From positions 16,093,489 through 16,157,488 of the forward strand of contig NC_088879.1 in the NCBI RefSeq assembly GCF_032884065.1: DNA of 64,000 nt, in the 5' to 3' direction. The position numbers and the translations under genes were made by a program. Position 1 is the stretch's first letter. Every line of letters starts with the position of its first letter. The DNA is from Artemia franciscana (Eukaryota > Arthropoda > Branchiopoda > Anostraca > Artemiidae). Under the pieces are notes generated by a model that saw only the letters and a list, made by a program, of their open reading frames with translations, ran no database searches and was not told where the DNA came from. Shown here in pieces: positions 1 to 9,993 of the stretch.

Positions 1-41
1 GACAGACACACAGACAGACAACTTATTTTTATATATATAGA
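1..41 (-). mobile_element. Helitron 5' terminus of an element running off the left edge
   Basis: Read on the minus strand this is the same 5' end (TC, then an AT run, AAAAATAAGTTGTCTG) that starts the complete forward copies at 1295 and 37113. Only the terminus is inside the window; the body lies to the left. Confidence 0.65.
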
Positions 42-70
42 TAGATAAGTTGTCTGTCTGTGTGTCTGTC
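1..70. repeat. 25-bp perfect inverted repeat, two Helitron 5' ends head to head
   Basis: Bases 1-25 and 46-70 are exact reverse complements with a 20-base AT-rich loop. Each arm is the GACAGACAC-type start of a Helitron, so the palindrome arises from two copies facing away from each other. Confidence 0.85.
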
Positions 71-77
71 TGTCAGG

Positions 78-149
78 TGACGTCATGTTTCTGTGTCGAC
101 TGACGTCATGTAGTTAGTTGTCGTCATTTTTGCTATGACGGTGACGTCA
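78..149. promoter_or_regulatory. Three TGACGTCA (CRE-like) palindromes upstream of the H1 ORF
   Basis: Exact TGACGTCA occurs at 78-85, 101-108 and 142-149, about 70-140 bases before the ORF start. TGACGTCA is the consensus site of CREB/ATF-type bZIP factors. The same arrangement recurs in other copies, so it is a fixed part of the Helitron 5' region. A promoter role is inferred. Confidence 0.5.
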
Positions 150-216
150 TTAAAGATATTTAAGACATGCGTTCACGGAAAAATGTTTAATTGTAAAATG
201 ACCTGAAGAACCTACA

Positions 217-549
217 ATGGCAACAGCCGAGGAAGCTGCTCAAAGAGTCTATGCCAAAAAACTTGCTGCTGATAGAAAAAGTAAGAAAAGAAAGCGTGCC
301 GAGGAATCACAAGAACAGCAAGAAAACAGGCTTGCAGCTGATAGAGAAAGTAAGAAAAGAAAGCGTGCCGAGGAATCACAAGAACAGCAAGAAAACAGGT
401 TTGCGGCTAAAGAACGCAAAACCGCGCAGTTAGATGAAAATCCACCTGGAAAGCGACAGTTAAAACATATCAAAACTGAAAATGATAGCGATGATGATTG
501 GGTTTGGGATTTTGACTTCGATAAGGTCATCAATGCCTACCAGATTTAA
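217..549 (+). CDS. Helitron-borne STPR-like protein with acidic aromatic tail (copy 1)
   Basis: A 110-residue frame. Residues 16-69 hold nearly three tandem repeats of exactly 23 residues (LAADR at 16 and 39, FAAKER at 62), each with a KKRKR basic core followed by AEESQEQQ. This matches the length and style of the score-and-three peptide repeat (STPR) of silk-gland factor FMBP-1 and of the N-terminal region of many arthropod Helitron proteins; I infer DNA binding. Residues 88-101 form an acidic and aromatic tail (NDSDDDWVWDFDFD), reminiscent of activation domains. The start is the ATG shared with copy 2; an upstream ATG here is dead because one extra C creates ATG-ACC-TGA. AATAAA follows the stop at about 598. 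In the longer relic at 14 kb the repeats lead instead into a Cys-rich Helitron region, so this is a shortened form. Function unknown. Confidence 0.6.
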   Translation: MATAEEAAQRVYAKKLAADRKSKKRKRAEESQEQQENRLAADRESKKRKRAEESQEQQENRFAAKERKTAQLDENPPGKRQLKHIKTENDSDDDWVWDFDFDKVINAYQI

Positions 550-675
550 GTTAAAAAACAAAGGTTCGGCGATATGTACTTCATAGTGACGCTGAAAAAT
601 AAAGAAGAAAAAAAAAACTGAAAAAATGTAATAAACTAAAAAAGAACTAAAAAGAAAAAACACTCAAAGATAAAT
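550..675 (+). other. A-rich 3' spacer with AATAAA
   Basis: Following the ORF are a conserved stretch, an AATAAA at about 598-603 and an A-rich tract of AAAACTAAAAAAG-type words. The same order follows the ORF in the second copy (AATAAA about 1863-1868), consistent with a transcript 3' end. Confidence 0.45.
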
Positions 676-1036
676 TACAGACCGGGACACAAATGACGAC
701 CGACACAGAGGGAATATAAATGGCGACCGGGAACCTCAAAGAAAAATTACAGACTGGGACACCCGGACACAAATCACGACCGGGAATATAAATGACGACC
801 GGGACACAGGGACACAACTACAACGGGGACGCCGGGGGCACAGGCGGGATATATAATTGACGACTGAGACACAGGGATTGTTTGAATAGAAATTACAGAC
901 CGGGACATCCTGACACAAATGACGACCGGGACACTGGGACACAGGGAATGTAAATGACGACCGGGACAGTCAAAGAGAAATTACAAACTGGGACACCAGG
1001 ACACAAATGACGACCGGGACACAGGGAATATAAATG
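676..1036 (+). repeat. GACGACCGGGACACAGGG minisatellite (H1)
   Basis: Irregular repeats of about 27 bases (ATAAATGACGACCGGGACAC plus AGGGAAT) are interleaved with a longer variant containing CTCAAAGAGAAATTACAGAC. The block sits between the A-rich spacer and the helicase remnant in every complete copy. Confidence 0.8.
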
Positions 1037-1102
1037 CTATTTATATGCACAGACAATGGGACAGCGAAGAATGTTGTATATTCGCATGTTTTACGTAGTT
1101 AA
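1037..1102 (+). pseudogene. Last 22 codons of Helitron helicase (H1)
   Basis: Reads [18 protein letters not shown] then LRS and stop, identical in register to the C terminus of the longer relic ending at 15258. Everything upstream is replaced by the minisatellite. Confidence 0.75.
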
Positions 1103-1211
1103 AAATATATATTTATATCTATCTCTATTCACAGGTGGGACACAGGGACACAGCTACAATGGCGCGTAACTAATATGGCGCGTAACGACTTACGCGCGCG
1201 GGGGGGCTTGG

Positions 1212-1274
1212 GGGGCGCGAAGCGCCCCACCAACTAGGTGTTGGGATGGCGCGAAGCGCCACCCCAACAGCTAG
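1212..1274 (+). terminator. Helitron 3' end with two hairpin-CTAG signals in series
   Basis: Hairpin one has stem GGGGCGC/GCGCCCC around GAA at 1212-1228, followed by ACCAA and CTAG (1234-1237). Hairpin two has stem GGGATGGCGC/GCGCCACCCC around GAA at 1243-1265, followed by AACAG and CTAG (1271-1274), then the target T. This is replication termination for rolling-circle transposition, not transcription termination. Confidence 0.75.
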
Positions 1275-1342
1275 TTTTTATATATATAGATATATCTATA
1301 TATATAAAAATAAGTTGTCTGTCTGTGTGTCTGTCTGTCAGG

Positions 1343-1414
1343 TGACGTCATGTTTCTGTGTCGACTGACGTCATGAAGTTAGTTGTCGTCATTTTTGCTA
1401 TGACGGTGACGTCA
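1343..1414. promoter_or_regulatory. Three TGACGTCA sites upstream of the H2 ORF
   Basis: Exact TGACGTCA at 1343-1350, 1366-1373 and 1407-1414, at the same offsets from the ORF as in copy H1. Conserved number and spacing across diverged copies hints at function. Confidence 0.5.
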
Positions 1415-1480
1415 TTAATGGTATTTAAGACATTTGTTCACGGAAAAATGTTTAATTGTAAAATGACTGAAGAACCTACA

Positions 1481-1813
1481 ATGGCAGCAGCCGAGGAAGC
1501 TGCTCAAAGAGTTTATGCCAAAAAACTTGCTGCTGATAGAGAAAGTAAGAAAAGAAAGCGTTCCGAGGAATCACAAGAAGAGCAAGTAAACAGGCTTGCA
1601 GCTGATAGGGAAAGTAAGAAAAGAAAGCGTGCCGGGGAATCACAAGAACAGCAAGAAAACAGGCTTGCGATCAAAGAACGCAAAACCGAGCAGTTAGATG
1701 AAAATCCACCTGGACAGCGAGAGTCAAAACATATCAAAACTGAAAATGATAGCGATGATGATTGGGTTTGGGATTTTGACTTGGATAAGGTCATCAATGC
1801 CTACCAGATTTAA
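1481..1813 (+). CDS. Helitron-borne STPR-like protein with acidic aromatic tail (copy 2)
   Basis: 110 residues, same length as the copy at 217-549 and differing at roughly fifteen positions with no frameshift or stop. The 23-residue repeats start at residues 16, 39 and 62; the tail reads SDDDWVWDFDLDKV. The frame is open further upstream, with an in-frame ATG at 1463 (MTEEPT) that could be the true start and one at 1358 inside the 5' repeat region. The start at 1481 is chosen because it is the one kept in both copies. AATAAA follows at about 1863. Conservation of an intact frame between diverged copies suggests past or present selection, but both could descend from a recent common copy. DNA binding and activation roles are inferred. 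Confidence 0.62.
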   Translation: MAAAEEAAQRVYAKKLAADRESKKRKRSEESQEEQVNRLAADRESKKRKRAGESQEQQENRLAIKERKTEQLDENPPGQRESKHIKTENDSDDDWVWDFDLDKVINAYQI

Positions 1814-1945
1814 GTTAAAAAAACAAAGGTTCGTCGATATGTACTTCATAGTGACGCTGAAAAATAAACAAGAAAAAGAAAACTGAAAAAAGAAAAAAGG
1901 TAAAAAACTAAAAAAAACTAAAAGGAAAAAACACTCAAAGAGAAA

Positions 1946-2338
1946 TTAAAGACCGGGACACAAATGACGACCGAGATAGAGGGAATATAAGTGACGACCG
2001 GGAACCTCAAAGAGAAATTACAGACTGGGACACCCGGACACAAACCACGACCGGGACACAGGGAATATAAATGACGACCGGGACACAGGGACACAACTAC
2101 AACGGCGACGCCGTGGTCACAGGCGGGATATATAAATGACGACCGGGACACAGGGATTGTTCGAATAGAAATTACAGACCGGGACACCCGGACACAAATG
2201 ACGACCGGGACACCGGGACACAGGGAATATAAATGACGACCGGGATACTCAAAGAGAAATTACAAACTGGGACACCGGGACACAAATGACGACCGGGACA
2301 CAGTGAATATAAATGACGACCGGGACACAGGGACACAT
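1946..2338 (+). repeat. GACGACCGGGACACAGGG minisatellite (H2)
   Basis: Same mixture of short and long units as in H1. Includes the ACAACTACAACGGCGACGCC variant that recurs once or twice in every copy, so higher-order structure exists. Confidence 0.8.
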
Positions 2339-2352
2339 CATTAGAATAATGA

Positions 2353-2496
2353 GGTATAGATCTGAATACGGATTGTTTTTCCCATGGACAATTATATGTT
2401 GCATGTTCAAGAGTCAGTAAACCTGACAATCTATTTATATGCACAGACAATGGGTTAGCGAAGAATGTTGTATATTCGCATGTTTTACGTAGTTAA
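2353..2496 (+). pseudogene. C-terminal 47 codons of Helitron helicase (H2)
   Basis: Frame reads [20 protein letters not shown] and on to LRS-stop. LYVACSRV is the last conserved helicase motif of Pif1-like Helitron helicases. No start and no upstream domain remain. Confidence 0.8.
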
Positions 2497-2625
2497 AAAC
2501 ATATATTTATATCTATCTCTATTCACAGGTGGAACACAGGGACACAACTACAATGGCGCGTAACGACTTACGCGCACGGGGGGGGGGCTTGGGGGGGGCG
2601 CGAAGTGCCCCACCAACTAGGTGTT

Positions 2626-3068
<443 letters not shown>

Positions 3069-3082
3069 TACTACTACTACTA

Positions 3083-3382
3083 CTAATAACTCACTGCAGC
3101 ACCAAGCCGCCTGAGGCCAACACAGCTACGCACGCTCCTCCTCCAACCTAATCTATTTAAAGCCTCCCTCTTTACACCCTCCCAGGAAGTTCCCATTTCC
3201 TTTAAATCCTTATTTATGACATCCTCCCAACCCAGACAAAGACGACCTGCTTTCCGTGTAGCCCCAGACGGTTGGCCAAAAAGGACAATCTTCGGTAATC
3301 TGTCATCCTTCATCCGTAGAACGTGGCCTAGCCATCTCAACCTTTCTTTCATTATACCCCAGAAAGCGGGATTGAACCACAC
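3083..3382 (-). pseudogene. LINE C-terminal region (frameshifted from the RT)
   Basis: 99 residues beginning MWFNPAFWGI and containing LRWLGHVLRM, a phrase common in the C-terminal region of RTE-like LINE polyproteins. It lies one frame away from the RT frame ending at 3352, with about 30 bases of overlap, so a small indel separates them. Confidence 0.7.
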
Positions 3383-4545
3383 TTTTCGTACAACCTACTT
3401 TTTGAAATACGGTCAGTCAGCCGGGTACCCAGAACAATCCGTAGGCAATTTCTCTGGAAAACATCTAGTAAATTTTCATCTGCTTTTCGGAGTGTCCATG
3501 CTTCAGAGCCATATTTGACCACTGTCATCACTGTAGCTTCCAATATTCTAATCTTGGTTTGTAGGCTTATCTTTCTATTCTTCCAAACTTTTTTTAACTG
3601 TGAAAAAACACCCTGAGCTTTAGCTATTCTACTTTTAACATCTTCACTGCTCCCACCATCTTTACTAATAATACTACCAAGGTAACTGAAGCTCCCAACC
3701 TGATCAATATTTTCGTTACCTAAGGTCACCTGTTCATCTTCACTTATTCCTAGCCTTAGTGACTTAGTCTTCTTAACATTAATTTTCAAGACTATTTTAG
3801 CACCCTGAACTCGCAAAACCTCTAAAAATTCATTCATTTTGCTCTCACTTTCATCTAATATGCTTAAATCATCAGCATAATCTAAGTCCAGGAGCGTTCT
3901 TCTTCCCCATTTGATTCCATGGTCTCCAATTGCCTTTCCTGTGCTCCTTAAGACGAAGTCCATCAAAATGATCCATATAAAGGGGGATAGAACACAACCC
4001 TGCTTAACTCCTGATTTAATACAAAACCAGTTGTCAACCTCATTTCCTACCTTAACCGCAGCAGTATTATTCTCGTACATAGCGCAAATCACTTTAATGT
4101 ATTTTTCTGGTATACCATATAACGATAAGACCTTTGTTAACGCTGTTCTATCAACAGAATCGAAAGCTTGCTCATAATCGATAAAACTAAGGACCAAAGG
4201 TGTTTGACAACGAAGGGACTTCTCAATTATTAACCTAAGAGTGAAAACATGGTCGACACATCCTCTACCTTTTCTAAAACCGCATTGTTCTTCCCTTAAA
4301 ACTTTGTCTACAGCATGTCTCAGTCTAAAAAGTATCATATTACTCAGTAATTTGCTACCTACAGAGACCAGACTAATGCCTCGATAATTACGACATTCAC
4401 TCTTGTCACCTTTCTTATACAGTGGTTTAATTAAGGTTTTCCTAAAATCATTGGGTACTTCCCCTTTTTCAAAAATCATGTTCATAATCTTCAGTAGCTT
4501 ATTCCTAACCTCAGAGCCACCATATTTAAGGAACTCATTAATCAT
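3352..4545 (-). pseudogene. LINE reverse transcriptase core
   Basis: 397-residue open stretch. Recognisable RT motifs in order: NYRGISLVSV (53-62), motif A FIDYEQAFD (121-129), motif B GVKQGCVLSP (179-188), catalytic YADD (223-226), then a thumb region with YLGSIISKDG and YGSEAWTLRK. The family reverse-transcribes its own RNA at the insertion site. The first Met here is internal; coding similarity continues upstream to about 4790 beyond a single stop, so this is the core of a larger dead ORF. Clade not assigned; RTE-like is my best guess. Confidence 0.85.
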
Positions 4546-4792
4546 ACTATCAGCACCTGGGGCCTTATTATTTTTTTATCCTTCTAGTACTGTCGCTAAT
4601 TCTTCCTCACTAAACAAATCTTCCTTCACATCCAAGGTATCACAAACTTTTTCATTTTCATCTATATCTTTTCCTGCAACTGTATCTCGGTTTAGCACAT
4701 TCTCAAAATGTTCCACCCATCTTTCTTTAACTTTTTCCTTATCACTAATTGTGGCCCCATTTCTATCTTTAACTGGGACTAGTCCGGATGTT

Positions 4793-5282
4793 TGTCTGTC
4801 TATCGACTGACGTCATGTTTGTCGACTGACGTCATTATAAGGATTGAGCTGTATGTCGTCATGAAGTTGTTTGTCGTCTGACGTCATGTTTGTCGACTAA
4901 CGAAACTTCAGACCGGGACACCGGAACACAAATGACGTGTTATGTCTGTTATAACGTAATAGAGGCAGGACACAAATGACGACCGGGACAGAGGGAATAT
5001 AAATAACGACCGGGACACTCAAGGAGAAATTACAGACTGGGATACCGGGACACAAATGACGACCGGGACACAGGCAATATAAATGACGACCAGGACAACA
5101 ATGGCAACACCCGAGGAAGCTGCTCAAAACGAATGTATTCACGCCGAAGTAGCTGAGTTGGTAAAGTGTTATGTTTCAGGTTCTAGGTCCGAGAGGCTCC
5201 AGGTTTGAACCTTGGGCTTAGCATTAATACAAAAGAAGAAAAAAACTAAAAAAGGTAAAAACTACAAAAAAACTAAAAAGAA
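4793..5282 (+). mobile_element. Helitron fragment H3, chimeric
   Basis: Holds a 5' subterminal region with TGACGTCA at 4808-4815, 4827-4834 and 4879-4886, a minisatellite (about 4908-5095), the first codons of the STPR-like ORF (ATGGCAACACCCGAGGAAGC at 5100), then an abrupt join to a tRNA-like sequence and an A-rich tract. No 3' hairpin is present. The join inside the ORF suggests template switching or a secondary deletion. Confidence 0.65.
5143..5223 (+). tRNA. tRNA-like sequence (pseudo-tRNA or SINE head) inside a Helitron
   Basis: A-box-like TAGCTGAGTTGGTAAAG and B-box-like AGGTTTGAACC lie at spacing compatible with a class II (Leu/Ser-like) tRNA with a long variable arm. The T arm folds, but the acceptor ends do not pair well and I cannot assign an anticodon. 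A better preserved copy lies at 37219. Confidence 0.35.
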
Positions 5283-5388
5283 AATATATATATATATATT
5301 TATATATATTATCTTTTCCACAAAAATAATAATTTAGTGCTTCTGCTTAAAAACAGCAATCGAATTGATGCCTCCTGATACGCAACTA
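5283..5388. other. Short AT run and unassigned sequence
   Basis: A 30-base AT run, then about 75 bases resembling nothing else seen here. Confidence 0.4.
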
Positions 5389-5520
5389 TCAACAAAGTGG
5401 CAATCGTTGTGGTCGGTGATCAGTTCTTACCTCGAGATAATATTCTTTATAGGCGAAACAATCAGTTGACAAGAATTGCTTAAACTCATCGATGCTACGA
5501 TGCCCTACAATATCCTGACG
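5389..5520 (-). pseudogene. Possible retroelement RNase H-like fragment
   Basis: Minus strand reads SIDEFKQFLSTDCFAYKEYY then LEVRTDHRPQRLPLC-stop. The EVRTDH phrase recalls the RNase H region of Ty3/gypsy-type polyproteins, where TDH precedes a leucine-rich stretch. It is short and flanked by Helitron DNA on both sides. A weak call. Confidence 0.25.
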
Positions 5521-5893
5521 AATATAAATGACGCCCGGGACACTCAAATAGAAATCACAGACTGGGACACCGGGACACAAATGACGATGGGGACACAGGG
5601 AATATAAATGACGACCCGGACACAGGGACACAACTACAACGGGGACGCCGGGGGGCACAGGGAGATATATAAATGACGACGGCAACAAAGGAAATGGTCG
5701 ATTAGCAATCACCATCAACAAAGCTCAAGGGCAATCAATAGAATCATGAGGTATAGATCTGAATACGGATTGTTTTCCCATGGACCATTATGCGTTGCAT
5801 GTTCAAGAGTCGGTAAAGCTGACAATCTATTTATATGCACAGACGATGGGACAGCAAAGAATGTTGTATATTCGCAAGTTTTACGTAGTTAAA
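5516..5893 (+). mobile_element. Helitron fragment H4 (minisatellite plus helicase C terminus)
   Basis: Minisatellite 5516-5695 runs into the helicase tail. The 5' end is missing and the 3' GC-rich end is replaced by a long (AT)n. Confidence 0.7.
5699..5892 (+). pseudogene. C-terminal 65 codons of Helitron helicase (H4)
   Basis: Reads RLAITINKAQGQSIES, stop, [24 protein letters not shown] sequence after a one-base loss near 5773. KAQGQS and the downstream Cys-Ser-Arg region are Pif1/Helitron helicase motifs. Broken by a TGA and an indel. Confidence 0.75.
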
Positions 5894-6073
<180 letters not shown>

Positions 6074-6254
6074 TTGTTTGTCTGTCTGTCGACTGTTTGT
6101 GTGTCGACTGACGTCATGTTTGTCGACTGACGTCATTATAAGGATTGAGCTGTGTGTCGTCATGAAGTTGTTTGTCGTCTGACGTCATGTTTGTCGACTA
6201 ACGAAACTACAGACCGGGACACCGGGACACAAATGACGTGTTATGTCTGTTATA

Positions 6255-6375
6255 ACATAATAAAGGCAACAATCTTGACAGGGCCTTTTGAGGGTGAGGC
6301 TTTTCTTATTCCACGCATTCTCATGATTCCAATGGATCTGCTTTTCAACCTAAAAGATTGCAATTCCCAATTTGC

Positions 6376-6380
<5 letters not shown>
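6255..6380 (+). pseudogene. Internal Helitron helicase fragment (H5)
   Basis: Reads ATILTGPFEGEAFLIPRILM then IPMDLLFNLKDCNSQFAI, parallel to ATILTGPYEGEAVLIPRIPM in the relic at 14.9 kb. It is separated from the C-terminal part (7137) by an A-rich tract and minisatellite, which shows where repeat sequence has replaced or entered the gene. Confidence 0.7.
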
Positions 6381-6414
<34 letters not shown>

Positions 6415-6567
6415 TAATAAAAAAACTAAAAAAGCTAAAAAACTAAAAAAAATAAAAAAACTAAAAAAAGGTAAAAACTAAAAAAAACTAAAAACTAAAA
6501 AAGAAAAAAACTAAAAAAAGGAAAAAACTGAAAAATAAAAGAGAAAAAGAAAACTAAATAAATATAA

Positions 6568-7124
6568 ATAATATAAATGACGACCGGGAACCTCAAAGAG
6601 AAATTACAGACTGGGACACCCGGACACAAATCACGACCAGGACACAGGGAATATAAATGACGACCGGGACACAGGGACACAACTACAACGGGGACGCCGG
6701 GGGCGCAGGCGGGATACATAAATGACGACCGGGACACAGGGATTGTTCGAATAGAAATTACAGACCGGGACACCGGGACACAAATGACGACCGGGACACA
6801 GGGAATATAAATGACGACCGGGAACCTCAAAGAGAAATTACAGACTGGGACACCCGGACACAAATCACAACCAGGACACAGGGAATATAAATGACGACCG
6901 GGACATAGGGACACAACTACAACGGGGACGCCGGGGGCACAGGCGGGATATATAAATGACGACCGGGACACAGGGATTGTTCGAATAGAAATTACAGACC
7001 GGGACACCGGGACACAAATGACGACCGGGACACTCAAAGAGATATTACAACTGGGACACAGGGACACAAATGACGACCGGGATACAGGGAATATAAATGA
7101 CGACCGGGACACAGGGACACATCA
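6568..7124 (+). repeat. Minisatellite (H5), with internal duplication of about 235 bp
   Basis: Two nearly identical higher-order blocks, about 6573-6800 and 6808-7035, each containing the ACGGGGACGCCGGGGGC element and the GATTGTTCGAATAGAAATTA element. Confidence 0.8.
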
Positions 7125-7136
7125 TTAGAATAATGA

Positions 7137-7280
7137 GGTATAGATCTGAATACGGATTGTTTTTCCCATGGACAATTATATGTTGCATGTTCAAGAGTCA
7201 GTAAACCTGACAATCTATTTATATGCACAGACAATGGGACAGCGAAGAATGTTGTATGTTCGCACGTTTTACGTAGTTAA
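7137..7280 (+). pseudogene. C-terminal 47 codons of Helitron helicase (H5)
   Basis: Same sequence and register as H2 ([20 protein letters not shown]...LRS-stop). Confidence 0.8.
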
Positions 7281-7409
<129 letters not shown>

Positions 7410-7584
7410 CTAGCTGTTGGGGTGGCGCTTCGCGCCACCCCAACACCTAGTTGGTGGGGGCGCTTCGCCCCCCCCAAGCCCCCCCGCGCGCGTAAGTCGT
7501 TACGCGCCATAATAGTTACGCGCCATTGTAGTTGTGTCCCTATGTCCCACCTGTGAATATAGATAGATATATATATATATGGTT

Positions 7585-7778
7585 TTAACTACGTAAAACT
7601 TGCGAATATACAACATTCTTTGCTGTCCCATTGTCTTTGCATATAAATAGATTGTCAGGTTTACCGACTCTTGAACATGCAACATATAATGGTCCATGGG
7701 AAAACAATCTGTATTCAGATCTATACCTCATGATTCTAATGATTGCCCTTGAGCTTTGTTGATGGTGATTGCTAATCG
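7585..7778 (-). pseudogene. C-terminal Helitron helicase remnant (H6)
   Basis: Minus strand runs from RLAITINKAQGQ through the FSHG / VACSRVG region to the VLRS-type end before TAA at 7585-7587. A one-base loss in the poly-T (TTTTCC) shifts the frame, as in H4 and H7. Confidence 0.72.
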
Positions 7779-7784
7779 ACCATT

Positions 7785-8190
7785 CCCTGTCCCGGTGTCC
7801 CGGTCGTCATTTACATCCCCCTGTTTCCCCCGGTGTCCCCGTTGTAGTTGTGTCCCTGTGTCCCGGTCGTCATTTATATTCCCTGTGTCCCGGTCGTCAT
7901 TTGTATCCCGGTGTCCCGGTCTGTATATACATTCGTTTTTTAGTTTTGTTTTTCTCCTTTATTTTTTTCCTTTTTTTTTCTTTTTTAGCTTATTTAGATT
8001 TTTAGATTTTTTAGTTTTTTTATTAGTTTTTAGTTTTTTTTTCTTTTTAGTTTTTTTGTCCCGGTCGTCATTTATATCCCCCTGTTTCCCCCGGTGTCCC
8101 CGTTGTAGTTGTGTCCCTGTGTCCCGGTCGTCATTTATATTCCCTGTGTCCCGGTCGTCATTTGTATCCCGGTGTACCGGTCTGTATATA
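7785..8190 (-). repeat. Minisatellite blocks of H6
   Basis: Two blocks (7785-7925 and 8059-8190) of the reverse-complement minisatellite (TGTCCCGGTCGTCATTTATA), each followed by the same T-rich tract; the pair forms a direct repeat of about 275 bp. Confidence 0.8.
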
Positions 8191-9533
8191 CATTCGTTTT
8201 TTAGTTTTGTTTTTCTCCTTTATTTTTTTCCTTTTTTTTTCTTTTTTAGTTTATTTAGATTTTTAGATTTTTTAGTTTTTTTATTAGTTTTTAGTTTTTT
8301 TTTCTTTTTAGTTTTTTTGTAGTTTTTACCTTCTTTTTAGTTTTGTTAATTTTTTTTTTACTTATGTCCTGGTCGTCATTTATACTCCCTATGTCCCGGT
8401 GCTTTGTTGATTGCTAATCGAACATTCCTTTTGTCCTGGTCGCTTTCTCTTTGAGTGTCGTCATTTATTTTTTTCTTTTTTAGTTCTTTTAGTTTTTACC
8501 TTTTTTAGTTTTTTTTAGTTTTTTAGATGAAAATTTTTTTTAGTTTTTTCCTTTTTTTCTTTTTAGTTTTTATTGGTTTTTACCTTTATGTTAGCTTATT
8601 TTTCAGTTTTTTCCTTTTTTTTAGTTTTTTTTTATTTTTTATTTTTTTTAGTTTTTTACCTTTTTTTAGTTTTTTTAGTTTTTTTTAGTTTTTTTAGTTT
8701 TTTAGCTTTTTTACTTTTTTTATTAGTTTTTAGTTTTTTTGTAGTTTTTGCCTTTTTTTAGTTTTTTCAGTTTTTTTTTAGTTTTTTATTGGTTTTTACC
8801 TTTATTTTAGCTTATTTTTCAGTTTTTTCCTTTTTTTTAGTTTTTTTTAGTTTTTAGTTTTTTTAGTTTTTTACCTTTTTTTAGTTTTTTTAGTTTTTTT
8901 AGTTTTTTAGCTTTTTTATTTTTTTTATTAGTTTTTCGTTTTTTTTGTAGTTTTTGCCTTTTTTTTAGTTTTTTTAGTTTTTTAGCTTTTTTATTAGTTT
9001 TTAGTTTTTTTTGTAGTTTTTGCCTTTTTTTAGTTTGACAACTTATTTTTATATATATAGATAGTTTTTTTTTTTTTACTTATGTCCTGGTCGTCATTTA
9101 TACTCCCTGTGTCCCGGTGCTTTGTTGATTGCTAATCGAACATTCCTTTTGTCCTGGTCGCTTTCTCTTTGAGTGTCGTCATTTATTAGTTTTTTCCTTT
9201 TTTTCTTTTTAGTTTTTTATTGGTTTTTACCTTTATTTTAGCTTATTTTTCAGTTTTTTCCTTTTTTTTAGTTTTTTTTTATTTTTTATTTTTTTTAGTT
9301 TTTTACCTTTTTTTAGTTTTTTTAGTTTTTTTAGTTTTTTAGCTTTTTTACTTTTTTTATTAGTTTTTAGTTTTTTTTTGTAGTTTTTGCCTTTTTTTAG
9401 TTTTTTCAGTTTTTTTTTTAGTTTTTTATTGGTTTTTACCTTTATAGTTTTTTTAGTTTTTTAGCTTTTTTATTTTTTTTATTAGTTTTTAGTTTTTTTT
9501 GTAGTTTTTGCCTTTTTTTAGTTTTTTCAGTTT
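8191..9533. repeat. T-rich low-complexity expansion (TTTTTAGTTTTTT words), H6
   Basis: About 1.3 kb made mostly of TTTTTTAG, TTTTTACC and TTTTTGCC words. It contains two copies of a block of about 105 bp (8364-8467 and 9080-9183) with CTTTGTTGATTGCTAATCG, a helicase-derived fragment. It is the reverse complement of the A-rich spacer found in H1/H2, greatly expanded. Confidence 0.8.
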
Positions 9534-9569
9534 TGACGTCACCTGATCCAGTTTTTTCAGGTGACGTCA
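9534..9569. repeat. 13-bp perfect foldback carrying TGACGTCA twice
   Basis: TGACGTCACCTGA (9534-9546) and TCAGGTGACGTCA (9557-9569) with a 10-base loop. The same structure lies at about 11723-11758 in the second unit. Confidence 0.8.
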
Positions 9570-9799
9570 CCTGACCCATCCACACATCCACAGACAGACA
9601 ACTTATTTTTATATATATCTACTAGCTGTTGGGGTGGCGCTTCGCGCCACCCCAACACCTAGTTGGTGGGGGCGCTTCGCGCCCCCCCCCAAGCCCCCCC
9701 GCGCGCGTAAGTCGTTACGCGCCATAATAGTTACGCGCCATTGTAGTTGTGTCCCTATGTCCCACCTGTGAATATAGATAGATATATATATATATGGTT

Positions 9800-9993
9800 T
9801 TAACTACGTAAAACTTGCGAATATACAACATTCTTTGCTGTCCCATTGTCTTTGCATATAAATAGATTGTCAGGTTTACCGACTCTTGAACATGCAACAT
9901 ATAATGGTCCATGGGAAAACAATCTGTATTCAGATCTATACCTCATGATTCTAATGATTGCCCTTGAGCTTTGTTGATGGTGATTGCTAATCG
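9800..9993 (-). pseudogene. C-terminal Helitron helicase remnant (H7)
   Basis: Same as the remnant at 7585-7778, with the same frame-breaking base loss, so the lesion pre-dates the duplication. Confidence 0.72.

Larger units (their letters stand above)
42..1274 (+). mobile_element. Non-autonomous Helitron copy H1
   Basis: Order of parts: damaged 5' end, three TGACGTCA sites, a 110-codon ORF, an A-rich spacer, a minisatellite, the last 22 codons of the Helitron helicase, and a GC-rich 3' end finishing in a hairpin and CTAG followed by T. This is Helitron 3' architecture (hairpin then CTRR, insertion before T). The Rep nuclease and nearly all of the helicase are missing, so it cannot be autonomous. 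The extreme 5' AT run is shortened compared with the copy at 1295. Confidence 0.85.
7410..9621 (-). mobile_element. Helitron copy H6, first unit of a head-to-tail tandem dimer
   Basis: Minus-strand element: 3' CTAG at 7410-7413 with double hairpin, helicase tail, minisatellite, about 1.3 kb of T-rich (A-rich on its own strand) low-complexity DNA, a TGACGTCA foldback (9534-9569) and the 5' end near 9600-9619. A second internal 5' end lies at 9038-9061. The next element's CTAG follows within a few bases. The STPR-like ORF is lost. Confidence 0.82.

Noticed and set aside
249..1797. Minus-strand frames of 94 codons opposite the STPR-like ORFs
   Set aside because: Antisense shadows; Ser/Leu/Phe-rich and explained by the repeat coding on the plus strand.
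676..2338. CRISPR-like look of regular GGGACAC repeats
   Set aside because: Units are irregular and adjacent with no unique spacers, in a eukaryotic Helitron; it is a minisatellite.
5143..5223. Functional tRNA gene
   Set aside because: A/B boxes present but acceptor pairing and anticodon arm fail; kept only as tRNA-like.
6495..7112. 205-codon minus frame rich in VPVSRSSF, and similar frames at 736-942, 1918-2450, 4897-5142, 12637-13315 and 37414-37862
   Set aside because: Translation of the minisatellite; the period and lack of stops follow from the repeat unit, and the frame changes between copies.
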